From Combretum micranthum (lineage: Eukaryota; Streptophyta; Magnoliopsida; Myrtales; Combretaceae): 64,000 bases of DNA. The notes beneath the pieces are model-generated. The model was not told the DNA's origin and searched no databases. It saw nothing but the letters and a program-made list of their open reading frames with translations. The stretch lies in assembly GCA_024138025.1 (NCBI GenBank), contig JAMXBD010000110.1, positions 1,178,001 to 1,242,000 of the forward strand, read 5' to 3'. The stretch's first letter is position 1. The number at the start of each line of letters is the position of its first letter. Below, piece after piece: positions 11,615 through 24,803 of this stretch. The position numbers and the translations under genes were made by a program.

Positions 11615-14600
11615 TGTTGTAATTCTCTAGGCTAGATAAAAAATCGTAATTAGTCGTGGCCTCACCTATAACTTAAAACCTAGGTAGACATTTTTTTAGT
11701 TAGTAAAAGATACTAAAAGGAAGATTCCGTAACACGAGTCCATAATTCAACTAACACTTATATAGGGCTCTAGATTTTCAGATGTAAACTAAAACGATAA
11801 ATTTTTTTTTGAGCCTTTTGTTATGAAATGAAAATTTTAAGATGAATAGCTAGGATTGAAAAATACGCAATGGAATAAAAAACAGATCATTATTTATAAA
11901 TCTATACCTCAAATGAAAATTTTGATTTCACAAACATGAAATTCAAAATTTTTAATCCTATAGGACTTAAAACCTTAATTTGACCTATCGAACCCAAAAA
12001 ATTTTAATCGTGTAGATGAAAACCCTCAAAATACTTAATCTTTAAACTTAAAACTTTGGATTTCAACTCATGAATAATCTAAGATTAATATAGAGGCCTT
12101 AGATGAATTTTAGAAGATGTTTTCTTAAACTAACTGATGCATTTACACTCGTATTACTCAATTTCCCATGAGATTGTCTAAATATTTTCCTTTTAAACCT
12201 TTTAAATAATATCAACATGTGTTAATACCCCTAAATGGGTCTTGAATAGTCCAAGAAGAGAGAGAGAAGGGGAGAGAGAGAGGGAGAAAGAGTGAGAGAT
12301 AGAAGGATGCAATTGTTGGCATAGGGTCATCCAAGATTCTAAAAATCTGAATCCTCATGATTAATGAAAATGACATCTCCTCTAATAGGAGATCTTAGTT
12401 AATCTAAGCATTCAATGAATGAAAAGGACATGAAACAAACTTGAATTCTCTTCCTTTCTCTCCTCTAAAACCATGAGTTACCTTGGGCATGAAGACAAGT
12501 AAACTTAGTCAACACAAGCAATTATTACCCTAGCTACATGGCACCAATGAAAATATTCCATCTAAGCATGTAAGTGGCAACTTATAGACCACAAAACACC
12601 CCTTCTTCTCTCCCTCAAATCGTAAACCCTAATGCACCCATCAACATCACACAATGCCAATTCAACACTCCATAATCTTCTATTCATCATGACAAATCCG
12701 TGCATTAAATGTTATTTGTGGAGAGCAAAACAAAGGCTTTAAAAAACTACAAATTGTCATGAAGATATCCAGTCATTAAAAAAACTTTTTGAAAAAGAAA
12801 TCAAAGTCTTGAAACATACCCCCACCATGACCCTTGAAGAAACCATGAGGCCCTACATCCATTCCAACTCATATCAAAATCAAAACACTTTTGTGCCCTA
12901 CAAACACATCAAACAATCCACTTAGTGAAACTACTCAAAATCTTAAGAACAAACCCTAAGCTAACTAGAAGGATTCCTGCTTCAAAGAGCAAGAGTATAA
13001 GATAAGGTATTGGTTTCTAACAACTTAAGTATAGTTGATAATAAGCTCATAAAGATCTTATTGTTCTTATAGGGTCTTGGCCAACACTATCAGAGGAGAG
13101 TACCAACTTCAAGTCTCGTCTAAATCAAGGTAAACTCTAAGCTATTTATGAATCATAACATGTTCTTGCAAGAAATTCATGAAAAGATAGCATATCATAT
13201 TGAAATCCTAACCTACACCATTCAGTCATCTCATGAAGAATAAAGGATCAACATCATTCCTTCACAAATTCAATTGAGTCATATTCTATTCTAGGCATAC
13301 AACATGTTTAGGGATGAATTTGATGGAAAACTAACAAGAACATGCAATGATTTTCACCTACATCATTCGACCAACTTGAGAGTAGTAGGATACCGTGTGT
13401 TATACTTGATAACACCTAGATTACACTAAGTAAAATGGACATAAGAAGAGATCCATGAAGTAAAATTAGTTAATATGAACATGAGTAAGTTCATAAGGAA
13501 ATTCGGCCCTATAAGACCATGTATGTTCCATGTTGTATTCAAGCAATCTAAACTGGCTACAATACAATTTCTTGAGTATAAATGGGTTTTAGAAGCTGAT
13601 AAAGATAGATAACTCCAAAAATCTAAAGTCTAATAGCTCTCTACCCTATAATGATTTAAAGGGAATTTGATCTTCTATTAATAAATTGAATCAAGTGTCG
13701 TCTAAGGTAATCATAAGGATGTTGATAATCTAGCTAAATTCAAGAATGAGTTCGTAATTGAGCATGTATGTCTCATCGCACCTTGAGAAGTTAGGATGCC
13801 TAAGTCAAACTTGACATGATTTGATGACATAATGAGTAACTTGATCGTTTAATATGAGATCAAGTGAATAAACTCAAGTATTACCCTTATACACTATGGT
13901 ATAGGTCTCGGCATACTTAGAAGGATAAGAATATGATGAATAGATTAAGGTAGACCGTATACATCTCATTTAGTCTAGTGGATTAGAGAAGTATACCTAG
14001 AACATGATCAAAAGAAGCGTAATGAAAATGAAACTTTGGCACATTATTTGGCTAACATGTGAATAATGAACTAAAGATTGGTTCGATCCTTAGAATTCAA
14101 TAACAAGAACACTAGACAATGATATAAACTTGAAATGGTGATCAAAAGCTTAAAATAAGGTATTTAGATACCTTAAAGTACCCCTTGGTTCCCTTAAAAA
14201 AATAAAGTAAAACTTGCAATTCGGTTAAATTAAGTTGACCTTTAGATTGTACTCAATAAGCTTTTCCAACATCTATTCATGTGTAAAATCCGAGATAAAA
14301 TGAGTACAATAGGATCATTTTAAGGTCAGGTGGTTAAAAATCGGCATTTAGAATCATTTATGATCATTTTCTTAAGAAAACCTCTTCCATGCGAACTTTA
14401 TAGTAACACTAGAAAATAATAAGCATCACAAACTTTAAATCGACTATTCATATAATAAAATAGGGTTAGAAATGAAGAAACTGTACAAAGAACACTAAAA
14501 CCTGATTTATGACACTAAATCACCAATAGGACATATTACATATCTTCATATGATATAATGGATTCTTTTTAATTCTTTCATAGGAGATATTATCTAACAA

Positions 14601-15839
14601 AGGGATTCTCGAAAGATTATTATGATGAAGGCAAGATGAGTAGGTGAATAACTCTGATCTATCACATTACTTGTGTTTGTAGCATAATGGCATATGAAAT
14701 ATCTCATATATGATGAAAATGTTATAAATGTGGGGTTGGGAACATCGTGTGCTATATGGTGATTGATTTGATGCCAACATATAATATTAAAAGGGGTAAT
14801 CATTTCATTTGTAATAATATGTGGAGCATGTTGGAACTTATCTATAAATTGTGTGGTCACCTAATTAAACTGACCTAATGCTATTTGACCTTTAAGTGAA
14901 ATGGTCATGCATTATACAAATTGCATTTATTGCATACAAGTATCGTAGCTCACTATGTATTAGCATTTCGATTTTCGGGTAATACTTGGTTTTTCTAGAT
15001 GAAAGGTTCCTAGTTCTACGCAAGGTTACATTTATTTCGTTTGATTCCATGGGAACTAACTAACACCTAAATGAATGCCGCCCGTGGTATCGACATGAAA
15101 TAGCTAATGCTTAATGGAGTTTCTAAGTTTTAAAAGTAATTGAGTGTTAAGACATTGTAAATTAAAGAGATAAGAAATATGAGTAGTGTTTCTCATCCCT
15201 TCGTTATGCGAATCATTGAAACTTGGTGCCTTCAACCCCGACGAGAGGGCATAAATCTCCATCCTATTTGGAATCTAGGTTGTCTAAGCTTGTATTTGTA
15301 CATACAATTAATGTATCATTGCATATGTTAGTTAATGCACTTGTTTGATAATTGCTTGATATGTGATATGATCTAATTACTTCACCGAGCCATGGCTTTG
15401 CTTACACTCCCATAGAATTTTTGGGGTACTTCATCGGCCTTGGTTTGTATCCTCTCGAAGCTTTGTGTGGGTATGGATTCTAAAGCTAAAAGGAATAGGG
15501 TTTGGGTAAGGGGCTATTAGAAAAGTTTAGATGATGTTTTAGTTGTTTATTTATGTTTCCAAGACTTTTAGTTTACATATCTAGTTTGTAATATTTATTA
15601 ACTAGACATGTAGTATAGCTTTATTTATCTATTATCATGTGCCTTTTATATATATACATCGTTTCTTAGCAAAGCAACCAAAGATCCTATTTTATATGTC
15701 ACCTCCATTGGAGCAACTAGTGGTATCACGCACATATGATTCTCTCTGATGACCTTCAAATAAATATAGTAAACTTCTAAAGGCATCAGTTAGTATCATA
15801 ATTAGCATGTTACTACTAGGGTACCTCAAGGGTGTGACA
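11615..15839 (+). repeat. Long LTR, diverged relative of the 18397-21922 solo LTR (5' edge uncertain)
   Basis: Collinear similarity to the solo LTR at 18397-21922 is visible in many blocks: 11840/18680 (TTAAGATGAATAGCTAGG), 11975/18830 (TTGACCTATC), 14005/20450 (GATCAAAAGAAGCGTAATG), 14505/20645, 14930/21060 (CTATGTATTAGCATTTCGAT), 15235/21390 (CTTCAACCC), 15390/21515 (CACCGAGCC) and 15811/21892 (TACTACTAGGGTACC). It ends GTGTGACA at 15839. The 5' end is only approximate. It is longer than its relative and carries a GA-rich tract at 12249-12300. No target duplication was confirmed, so solo LTR versus fragment is open. The family is probably long-LTR Ty3/gypsy of Tekay/Del type, an inference from LTR length and TGT...ACA ends. 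Confidence 0.6.
12249..12300. repeat. (GA)-rich microsatellite
   Basis: GAGAGAGA-type sequence with GGGGAGAG and GAGGGAGAAAGAG interruptions inside the long LTR. It is absent at the matching place in the relative at 18397-21922. Confidence 0.8.
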
Positions 15840-15840
15840 A

Positions 15841-16397
15841 ATGGACATGTAATCGGCATGGGTTTGAGACTGGTTTTGCAAAACCTGAACTTGAAACCGA
15901 ATCCGATACCTTATAGGTTTCCACAATTCATTTCAAACCTTATAAGGCTTTTGTCCATGAACTAAAACCCACCTAATAGGCCCTACAGGGTACTTAAACC
16001 CAAACTAGAAACCCAATGGAAATATTATAATTTTATTAAATAAATGCTCACATAACAATTTTATACATAAGTTTAATATATGTAACCATTATAACCCCAT
16101 TTTTTATTTTATTTTAAAAAATCCTAACAAGTTTTATGTATAAGTTTAATATATAAAAACAACATTTGTTCATATATAAGTTTAATATGTGTATATATAT
16201 ATATATTTCTCTTAACGGGTTCGAGCTCTCAATAGGTTTTATACCTATCACAGGTTTTGACCCAAATCCCTATAGGGTTTTACTAATGATCCTAAAATTG
16301 GTTCCAAAAACCCTTAGGCTATTTATATGGTATTTATCAGGTAGGGCATATCCTATAAGAACCTGCCTGCTATAAGAAGCTATCACTTACATCCCTA
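15841..16397. mobile_element. hAT-like non-autonomous remnant
   Basis: The right end, reverse complemented, reads TAGGGATGTAAGTGATAGC. The left end reads TGGACATGTAATCGGCATGG, a degenerate match to TAGGGATGTAA. The interior is rich in AACCC/GGGTT words (AAACCCACC, GGGTTTTAC, GGGTTCGAG), the same composition as the ends of the well-defined hAT element at 31866-33271. An 8-bp target duplication was not found; the left flank is the LTR end at 15839. An AT microsatellite lies at 16190-16206. Confidence 0.45.
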
Positions 16398-16446
16398 AAT
16401 GTATTTTAGTAATATAATTGAGTAAGCTTTCTCTCATTATCTAATT

Positions 16447-16800
16447 GAATAAATTACACCAGAAGATCACAATGTTTGTGGTTAATTTCATTTTAGGTCA
16501 CAGCATTTTGAAAAGTTTAAAAGAGGTCATAATGTTTAGTGAGTAAGTTCATTTTAGGTCATAAGGTTTTGCAGAGTAGGTCAATTGAGATTATCATTGG
16601 CATGTGTTAATAGAAGAAATATTTAATTAAAACTTAAGATACTCTTGTTTTAAAGCCCCATTGACATATATCATAGGAGAAATACTTAATTAAATCTCAT
16701 AAGACACTTTTTCAAACGTTATGATCTCTTTTGAACTTAAAATTTGATGACCTAAAATGAACTTACCCCAAACGTTGTGACCTTCCAATGTAATTTACCC
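16447..16800. mobile_element. Mutator-like MITE with 10-bp target duplication
   Basis: TTATCTAATT occurs at 16437-16446 and again at 16801-16810. Between them is a 354-bp unit whose ends form a long inverted repeat: the left starts GAATAAATTACACCAGAAG and the right, reverse complemented, starts GGGTAAATTACATTGGAAG. Similarity continues through GTCACAA, TTCATTTTAGGTCA for over 50 bases. Long inverted repeats with a 9-11 bp duplication are the mark of Mutator-like elements. There is no coding capacity. A partial copy is at 26357-26600. Confidence 0.8.
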
Positions 16801-17639
16801 TTATCTAATTGGCCACAAAAATTTCTTGTTCTCTATAATATTCTAATAAAAATAAATTATTTTTTCTTCAAATCTATAAATAGGGTTTTCACAAGTTCTT
16901 TTCAATTAAAACTATAGTTGGGATTTCTCCATTAAGGCTTTTTTTTTTAAATATATATTATGTAGTTGATTTTTTTTTTGTTATATTAAGATTTAGCCAA
17001 TATATTTCCTTAACATAAATTGTTTTTGCCAATTACTTAAGTGAATAGTTATGACATATTTTGAAAAAGTTCAAAGTTTGGCATAGTTAAATCCAGTCAT
17101 TATTGGCATTTTTTTAAATCACACCTTTTCATATTCTTATGTAGGATAAATTAAGTACAAACAAAATTGCTTTATAAGAGTGCATTTGATTTGTAATATG
17201 TTCGTAGCTAGAGTTGTACTTTTTTTTTTAAATAATCAAAATTAGCATTAAAATATTTTTCTAAAACCTAAGGATCATTGGACAATTAAACAAGAAGGAG
17301 CTTGTGGATGAGCTAAATCTTTGTTTTTTTTTTTCTTTTTGTAAATTTTGAAAATCTAAGCAAAATTAAAATATAATGAAGAAAGTTTGAGTTTTCAAAA
17401 TAGCTAGTAATAGCTCATGTGGTTGTGTGTGGAATTTCTAGGTATGTTTTGTTATTTGCATGTGAGGTTGATTTATAACAAAGTTTTTTACTCTAACAAG
17501 AAGTGTAGGAAGTAAAGAAAGTTGTGTGGAAGAAGTAGCTTGAGCACTAAAAAGGGTAAAGCTATATAGAAGTTGGCATAAGCATGGCGAACACAACAAA
17601 TAAGATATAGTTGTGATTTTAAAAGTAGACTCTTGTGTT

Positions 17640-18391
17640 ATAAGAGGATGACTTTAGGAAGATTGATGTTGCGACTATGTTGCCTACACTTAAGGACCCA
17701 AGTGCATATACTATCCTCCTAGGTGTGGTCAAATTGAGTCAAAATTTCATTAAAACAATCAACTTTCTCTTCATGGGTAGCATACTTTTATGGTGTAAGA
17801 AAAAACAACCGCTTTTGGGCATAAGGCTTAAGCTATAAAAATAAGCAAGTATTGATACATCTACTATTGCCTATCTTTGTCTTTATGTTAACAGTTTAAT
17901 ATAGGTATGAGCTTGCAGTGTTTGTTGCTTTCTAGCTATCTATATATCTATATATATATATATTTCTGAGAGTCCAAAGAAAGCATCATCTTACAGCTAG
18001 TCGTGGCAACAATTGGCATGCCTTAGGAGAGTGTTTTGTTTTCACACCTCTCCATCTGGGTTCATTGTAGCAACATTAGGACTATACCATCATGCTTCAT
18101 AACATTCAATGGGTCACTAATGACATTATGTTAGACATGATGTTTATCTAGGTTTTATTATGTGAAAAATTCAGGAGGCACTTCTCTATCCTCCAACAAT
18201 TAATAAAATTTCTTGCTCAAATGGCCCTTGGTGCATGGGTAGATAAACATCATGAATTCCCTTTGCTCAACCTATTTAGCTTAACTAGCAAATCTATATT
18301 TTGCTAATGTGTCACTAAGTTACTTGAATACCAAATGTGTTGTAGGTATTTTTCTACTAGTGCACAGACAATTCTTTAGAAAATCAAAAGA
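17640..18391 (+). pseudogene. Plant mobile domain (PMD)-like relic, 5' part
   Basis: Translation in shifting frames gives collinear pieces that resemble the plant mobile domain of MAIN-like proteins and their transposon relatives: DFRKIDVATMLPTLKDPSAY (17649-17708), then VFVAF*LS followed by a low-complexity TA insertion (17941-17963), then ECFVFTPLHLGSL, then NDIMLDMMF and VLLCEKF, the counterpart of the usual FLW-ERF ending. Frames change several times and stops are frequent, so it is not functional. The reading is interrupted at 18396 by the solo LTR and seems to resume at 21928. The assignment rests on eye alignment only; an unrelated retroelement ORF is the main alternative. Confidence 0.42.
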
Positions 18392-18396
18392 CTTAC

Positions 18397-21300
18397 TGTA
18401 AACCCCGATGATTTTCATACTAGTAAAAATAAATAAAAATACAAATATAAAAATAGAAGATTAATGTGGGACTCAACAGAGACCCTAGAATAAAACTACG
18501 AGTAGTAATGAATCTATATATAACTACAAAACCTAAAACAGATTTCCTTAGATAGTAACAGATACCAAAGACAAGATTTCGTAGTAGGTTTCAAAAACTC
18601 AAAATATAGAAATCATTAAGATAAGATTTCAAGTGCATTAAAAAGTAAATAATCAATAAAGCTTATAATTAGAAAACAATAATTTAAGATGAATTGCTAG
18701 GGTTATAAATACATACTAAGAACAAAAACAGATCCATAACTAACAATCTAGACTTCAAATGCATGTTTGAATTACACCATTATTCTAGTTAGAGAATTTA
18801 AAGCTCTTAGAAACTGAAACTGAAATTGACCTATCAAGCTTAGAAAACGTTAATTGCATAAGATAAAAACCTTAAAAATAATTAATCACGTAAAATTTAA
18901 ACTCAAACTTGAACACAAAGATAATCTAGAAAATTTGTATAAATATTAAATAAAATTTTGAAGACAAACTCCTAAATAATCGATATTAATATACCCGTTA
19001 AGCTTGATAAACTATCCTAAAACTAAGATAATTAATTAATTAAGTAAAATTATAATAATAATTAAACAATTTCGGTGGAGATGCATGCAATATGCGGTTG
19101 GGATATCCTTGGATTTGCAGCAACCAATTCCTTGAGCAAATTGCTCAAAATTTCCACACAACAAGTCAAATTGACTAAATTAGCCAATCAAAATATCCAA
19201 TTAAAACACTTCATTAAATGCAACACATATCAAGCAAAACAAATGGATTTCGGTGGAGCAATTTCTTCTTCTTGGCTAAAAACATTCCCTTGCAGCTGCT
19301 ACTACTTCTCCAATGAATACATCACTTAATGAACAAAGAAACAAAGCAATTAAAGAACATAAAATTAGCCCAAAACAACAACATAGAGCACACATAAACA
19401 CAACTCCATTAATCAAGCTTCAACAAGATCCAAACACAAGCATAGAAAGTGAACAACAAAGATAAGTAAAAATTCGTTTTAAGTAAGTTTATGTATTAAA
19501 TATTAGCTTGAACAATGTTTCTATTAACTTAGGTTTGTATCAAGCTTAGGGAGAGTTAAACATCACCATAACAGCTCCAAACAAGGTAATATCTAACTAA
19601 AAAACACTATTTATGCATTATGATACGAATAAAAGCTAAGAAATCACATGTTATGATGATTATGAGATGTTATATATGCTGATAGATCATGGATGTTGGC
19701 TTATGATCATGACAAAACACTAAAAAATAATTAAACATATAAATATAATACATGTATGATGAGAAAATTTTTGAAAAACAAAATAGAAAAATGAAGAAGA
19801 CAATGAATAGTGCAAACGTCGGCCCCATACCGGCAACGTACATGTCAAAGCCATGGCATACATAAGGTAAGATGGCGACCTTCAAACTAACTTACACTGG
19901 AACAACATTACGTAAAATTTTGTTACTCGTAAAATTACATGAACGTCGACGGAATATGTAGAAAAGTTGATGGCCTTCATGCCAGCGTACCCTAGAACGA
20001 AGATAAGTAAAAATTAGCACGAGGGCCAGCGGCCTGAGGTTCAACGCCAGCAGCGTTGGACGCAGTGTAATGCAAAATTTCACTTGGACAAAATTCGTCT
20101 CTTCCATAACAATATAATGTACATATATATATATATATATATATAAAACATGAAAACTAGTAAATAAATATAAGTGTTTTAAGATTAGTATGTTTAAATA
20201 CTTGTTAAGTATTAAACTTAGATAACTGTTATAAATAAGAAACACCTTTGTATATTACACGAAAAGATTGATAATTATTCCGTAAATAATAGAAAATAAT
20301 ATTCTAAGTAGATAAATAAAGTTGACAAACACCATAGATATACTGATGATTATTCTATATAAGTAAGTACATACGAATGGAAAATGTGAATAAGCTATAA
20401 TTAAGAATAATATGATTCCTATAAATAACAGATAATGACATGAAATGAGATCAAGAGAAACATAATGAAAACAAATATTAGTTACCATAAAGTGGATAAA
20501 CTAAAGAATGATATAAAAATAATAAAATACTGAATTATTTAAAACAAACCTATAATTACCTGATAAAAAAAATATTTTAAAACCATTAGTTATCGGTAAA
20601 TAATAACTTAGACAAGATAATATAGATCTAGAAAAGATAAAGACAGGTTTCATGACACTTAGACAATCAATAGGATTTATTTATACAATATATATATATA
20701 TATTTCTTATTAGTGATTATTTATTCGTCCAATAGGCGATATGATCAGTTCGTGGATTTGCTTAGGGACTGTTATGACTGATCATCATGGGAGATGAGTA
20801 GTTCATATCTATTACATTGTTTATGTTTGTAGCTAGTGGCATATGTAATGCAAATATAATAATGTAATTGATGTGGAAGCCTGTTGAGTATGTGATATGA
20901 GTTGTTTGTTTGTGATAACAAAGTAGATGATAAAAGTAATGATACAAATTGTCTGATAAATTGAGAAAGACATGATATATGTTTGTGTGTAATGTATGAT
21001 CACTATAAACCTGATTAAGAAGTATTGGCTATATAATTAAAACGATCATCCATTACATAAATTGCATTATTACATATTTTAAAAGTGTGACAGCCTACTA
21101 CGTATTAGTATTTCAATTCTCTGTTATGCTTGGTTTTTCTAAAATCGTTAGTTTTACACAAGATTATCTTTATTCCGTCAGTTCTACAGGAACTAAGTGG
21201 CAATGAAGGGCGTAGCACATGTATCGCTTTGAAATTACTAATACTTAGGGGTTTAATGATTGATGAAGGAAATAGTCAGTTAAAATACCCTTAATTTAAA

Positions 21301-21922
21301 GTAATAATCTAAAATGTGAAACCGTTTATTTTCATATATACTTAGTTTTCCTAGGCAAATGGGTCATTAAGTAATTATCCTTCAACCCTGATGAGATGGC
21401 GTAAATCTCTTACTTATTTGAATTCTAGATCATTCCAGCTTGTATTTATACATATGATTGATTATTGCATTATATATGATTGTTAATAAACTTGATGTGT
21501 AATGCATCTGGTTATTCACTGAGTCCGTGGTTTCACTCATACTCTTAAAGACCTTTCAGGTTGACACTGAGACCTTAACTTGTTCCTTCCAGGAGCATGA
21601 CCCGATTAGAATTAGAAGCTAGAAATTATGGGATATTAAGGACATTATTTATTTTTAATTCCTAGTTATAAAGTATTAGTATTTGAAATACCAGTTTGTG
21701 TATCTGGATATCATAGAATAGGAATATAGTTTGTAATATTATATTATTCAAGACTTGAGATGCCAGTTATTTTACTAATTTATGGCTTACATGTATTTGT
21801 CAGTTCTTAACGATGCAACTAAAAGATCATGTTTGTTTGAGAATATGTCACTCTAAAGGTAAATCCGGTAATGGTATATGTGTGGTTGTATGCTACTACT
21901 AGGGTACCCTCGTTGCGTAACA
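18397..21922 (+). mobile_element. Solo LTR, 3526 bp, target duplication CTTAC
   Basis: The unit begins TGTAAACCCCG and ends GCGTAACA, with CTTAC immediately before (18392-18396) and after (21923-21927). There is no internal coding region, so it is the product of LTR-LTR recombination. Collinear similarity with the long LTR at 11615-15839 confirms it as one repeat unit. Inside are a (TA)n run at 20123-20145 and a CpG-rich segment at 19810-20050. Length and TGT...ACA ends suggest the Tekay/Del group of Ty3/gypsy; orientation is assigned from similarity to the other LTR and is tentative. Confidence 0.78.
20123..20145. repeat. (AT)n microsatellite inside the solo LTR
   Basis: An uninterrupted AT run of about 23 bases. 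Confidence 0.85.
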
Positions 21923-21927
21923 CTTAC

Positions 21928-22290
21928 GACTTTCTAAGGCTAATTTCCTTCTATGGTGCATCCCAAGGAGTTTTTCCTTTATGCTAGACAACAAAAAATC
22001 AAGTGACAATTCTTGGAGCTAGGGGTCAATGTACACTCCCTATATCAAGTAACACATCAATTTGGTTTTGATTAAGCATTCTTTAAATGATAACTTATGC
22101 TGCAAAACTTGAGACTTATTTGCCAACTTACTCACCAAAAGATGTTAAAGTCATGTATGCAAAGATCCATCATTTCTACTTCCCTCCTTCCAGTTGCAAA
22201 TAACTCTCATTCTGGATTAACTACTCGAAAGAATTTCAAAGTCACATCTACACCTCGGATAGTTGGATATATACCCGGAAAAAAGTAGCA
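21928..22290 (+). pseudogene. PMD-like relic, 3' part after the solo LTR
   Basis: Directly after the right CTTAC copy the plus strand reads LRLISFYGASQGVFP and, later, DVKVMYAKIHHFYFPPSSCK then LSFWINYSKEF. These resemble the segment after the mobile domain in PMD proteins (QFG-DQ-VP, then a tryptophan-rich W-W--Y---F region). Removing the LTR and one CTTAC copy joins this to the part ending at 18391. Stops and shifts show it is dead. A 63-codon open frame at 22097-22288 is a fragment of it, not a gene. Confidence 0.38.
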
Positions 22291-24498
22291 ACTATCCATT
22301 AACATAAATTTTATCTTTAAATTCTAAAACTAGATGTATCCAAAGGAATACAAGATGTGAATAACTAATCAAAATAATGATGGGTCGTAGTACTTAAGCC
22401 AGATTGTAGTGAAAGCTGGGACTTCCAAACACCCTTATTACACTTATTGAATGAAGATCAATTCAATCATAAGAAAATATGCATTGAAGAGGCAATAGAC
22501 ATTTCTTGAAATTTTTTATTCATTCATATGTATTATGTTCCTCTTTGATTTGATTGTATTCCTACTTTTGCAAGAATTTGGTCAATCCGGCTGTCATCCT
22601 AAAGGGAAGTAAATTGAGTTTATGATCTTACTCCATATGGTGGAGAAAGTTGATGAGAAAGAATAATTTAAATATTATAGTGGTCTCAATCCTAAGGTTT
22701 ATGAACAATGTAGATGTTGCTCCTAAAACTCATACCGATATCTTACGTCGCCCAAGTGCCTATGGTAAGTAACTATGACTCAAGTAGTAGACTCTTCCCT
22801 CAAATGCTAACATGTTCAACAAGGTAGGAAAGCAACTTTAGCAAGTAACACAAGTGAGAAAGTAATACAAATTTCTATGAATTTGACGTCCTTTGTATAT
22901 TGTTGTACTGCTAGAGCACTGAACACATTCAGATCAATAAAAGAAATAAAATACATTTAGAAGAAGTCAATAATTTCAACTAATATTCATTAATTCTTTA
23001 ATGTCATTCCCTTATGATTGTAATGATCTTCATTAATGGAGTACAAGAAAGATGCTTGAAAGTCCTGCTTTTGCTATAGCCTAGTTTAAAGTCTTGGTTC
23101 CTCATCATTATGATCAGATGTCATTTGCATCTGTGTTCCTCATGGCTTACTGGTTTTAGAGGTCAAAGATAAAATTTGTGCCAATATATAGAATTTACTT
23201 TCATAGGGCATACATATAAGACAAAGGTGTAACTATGAAATTCTTTTAGGCAGTCAATCTAGAATGAGGGCTAATAAGGGCAATGAGTCCATTGTGATTG
23301 AGAGAAGGAAAGTATGAAAGATAAACCTTGGATACATGACGTTAAAAATTAATCAGAAGAGATAGCATTAAGTCTCAAAACCTATAGCATAAGTTATCAC
23401 TCTAGAGATGTCTTAATCAAAACCGAATTGATGAGCTACTCAACATATGGAGCACACAGCAACCCTTACTCCAAGAAGTAGTGACATGAATTTTTCCTGT
23501 CAACACTGGGGGAAGACTCCGTAAAATGCACCACAGAAGGTGGCTAGCCTTGGAAAGTTACAACTGTCCTCGGTTTTCTAAAGAAATGTATTATACGCTA
23601 CTAAGATAGTAACCACTACACATTCTAGATATCTTCTCATCACATGGGCGATATTTAATTCGTAAATGGTATCAAAGAGCTTAAGCAATGGGAGTTCATG
23701 GTGTTTATCAACTCATGCTCATACTTGGGTTCATTTGAATTGGAATTTTTTTTAAATGACAGAGGAGTAAAGTGTTTATTTAATCTTTTATGGAAGAAGA
23801 TATAGAGAAAGATCATGTCTACATAACACAATACTAGATAACAACTCATTGAATAATCCGAAGCATTATGATATGAGTCTAAGCGTTAGTATGCTAAACC
23901 CATCCAAAGAGGCGCAACAATAAAACATTCTCCATATCAAATGTGGATTAGTATTGGGAACAATCGTAAGATAATGCCTTCATTAAGACCCCCGAGATAT
24001 GTATATATATAGATAGTTAGAGACTGATAGATATGAAGCATTAAACAATACATTAAATTGTTAATATGAAGTAAAAAATAATCATAAGAGTATATTAACA
24101 TATATTCTCATGCTTCTAACTTGAGTTGTATGTCTAATGTCGCTACTTTTTCCAACACCATAAAAGAATGCTACTCATAGGAAGGATGTTTCTCATTTTG
24201 AGGAATCGGACTTGGCTTCACAATGCATGCTAGAGTAGTATATGCATTTTTGTCCTTAGGTACAGCTTATGTAGTCATAATGATAGTCTTATCAAAGTCA
24301 TGCAACATTAGTAGGAGGAAAACATCCTGTAAAACTGGTGTAACTTCTTTCTAAGAAGATACAAGGATACACATTTAAGTGTTCTACCTGGACTCTATAG
24401 CTCGCCAAAACTTTACTTCATCTTTCTTGGATAAATTGAATTGTAAAGACATGCTAATGGCACTAAGGGCCTTAGCTTTCTTTAGTAATAAAGCATAT
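22291..24498. other. Gene-free stretch
   Basis: No recognisable gene or RNA. Base composition is somewhat more even than the surrounding AT-rich DNA, and many short open frames alternate on the plus strand, which would fit a further decayed continuation of the PMD-like relic. No family motif could be pinned down. Confidence 0.5.
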
Positions 24499-24724
24499 TG
24501 TAAACATGATAGATTTTTTATTGTACACTTTATTATACATGTGTCACTCATATAGCTATAGGTGTATACATATATAAACAACACGATCTCTCATGCACTT
24601 TCATAACAGTTTTAATAGAATAAATTTCACTATTCCTTATAGCTCTATTCTCAACTTTCTAGCTTCATGTTCTTCTTCTTTTTTTATCACGCTATTATGA
24701 TTGGTTAAATGTGGAACTTCTACA
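24499..24724 (+). repeat. Probable 5' LTR of a copia fragment (5' edge uncertain)
   Basis: It ends CTTCTACA directly before a perfect-position primer binding site at 24725. TATATAAA at 24570-24577 sits where an LTR TATA box would be. The proposed start TGTAAACATG at 24499 is the best TGTA match to the TACA end, but an alternative TGTACACTTT lies about 20 bases further on. There is no second LTR for comparison. Confidence 0.45.
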
Positions 24725-24736
24725 TGGTATTAGAGC
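24725..24736 (+). promoter_or_regulatory. Primer binding site (initiator tRNA-Met type) of the copia fragment
   Basis: TGGTATTAGAGC follows the LTR end CA without a gap. It differs by one C-to-T change from TGGTATCAGAGC, the common plant copia site complementary to tRNA-iMet. Confidence 0.85.
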
Positions 24737-24803
24737 ATTGATTAAGGCCGTTGATTGGTAATCTCTTTCCTTTACTTAATCAGTTTTGAGTTCATTGCAT
24801 TTT

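Noticed and set aside
12220..15849. A 3.6-kb LTR starting at TGTTAATACCCC (12220), with ACATG as target duplication
   Set aside because: Similarity to the LTR at 18397-21922 runs straight through 12220 and begins further upstream, and the right ACATG lies five bases beyond the LTR end, so both the start and the duplication are accidental.
20762..20947. Minus-strand frames of 61-117 codons between 19670 and 20947
   Set aside because: They fall inside the solo LTR and are AT-rich chance frames without motifs.
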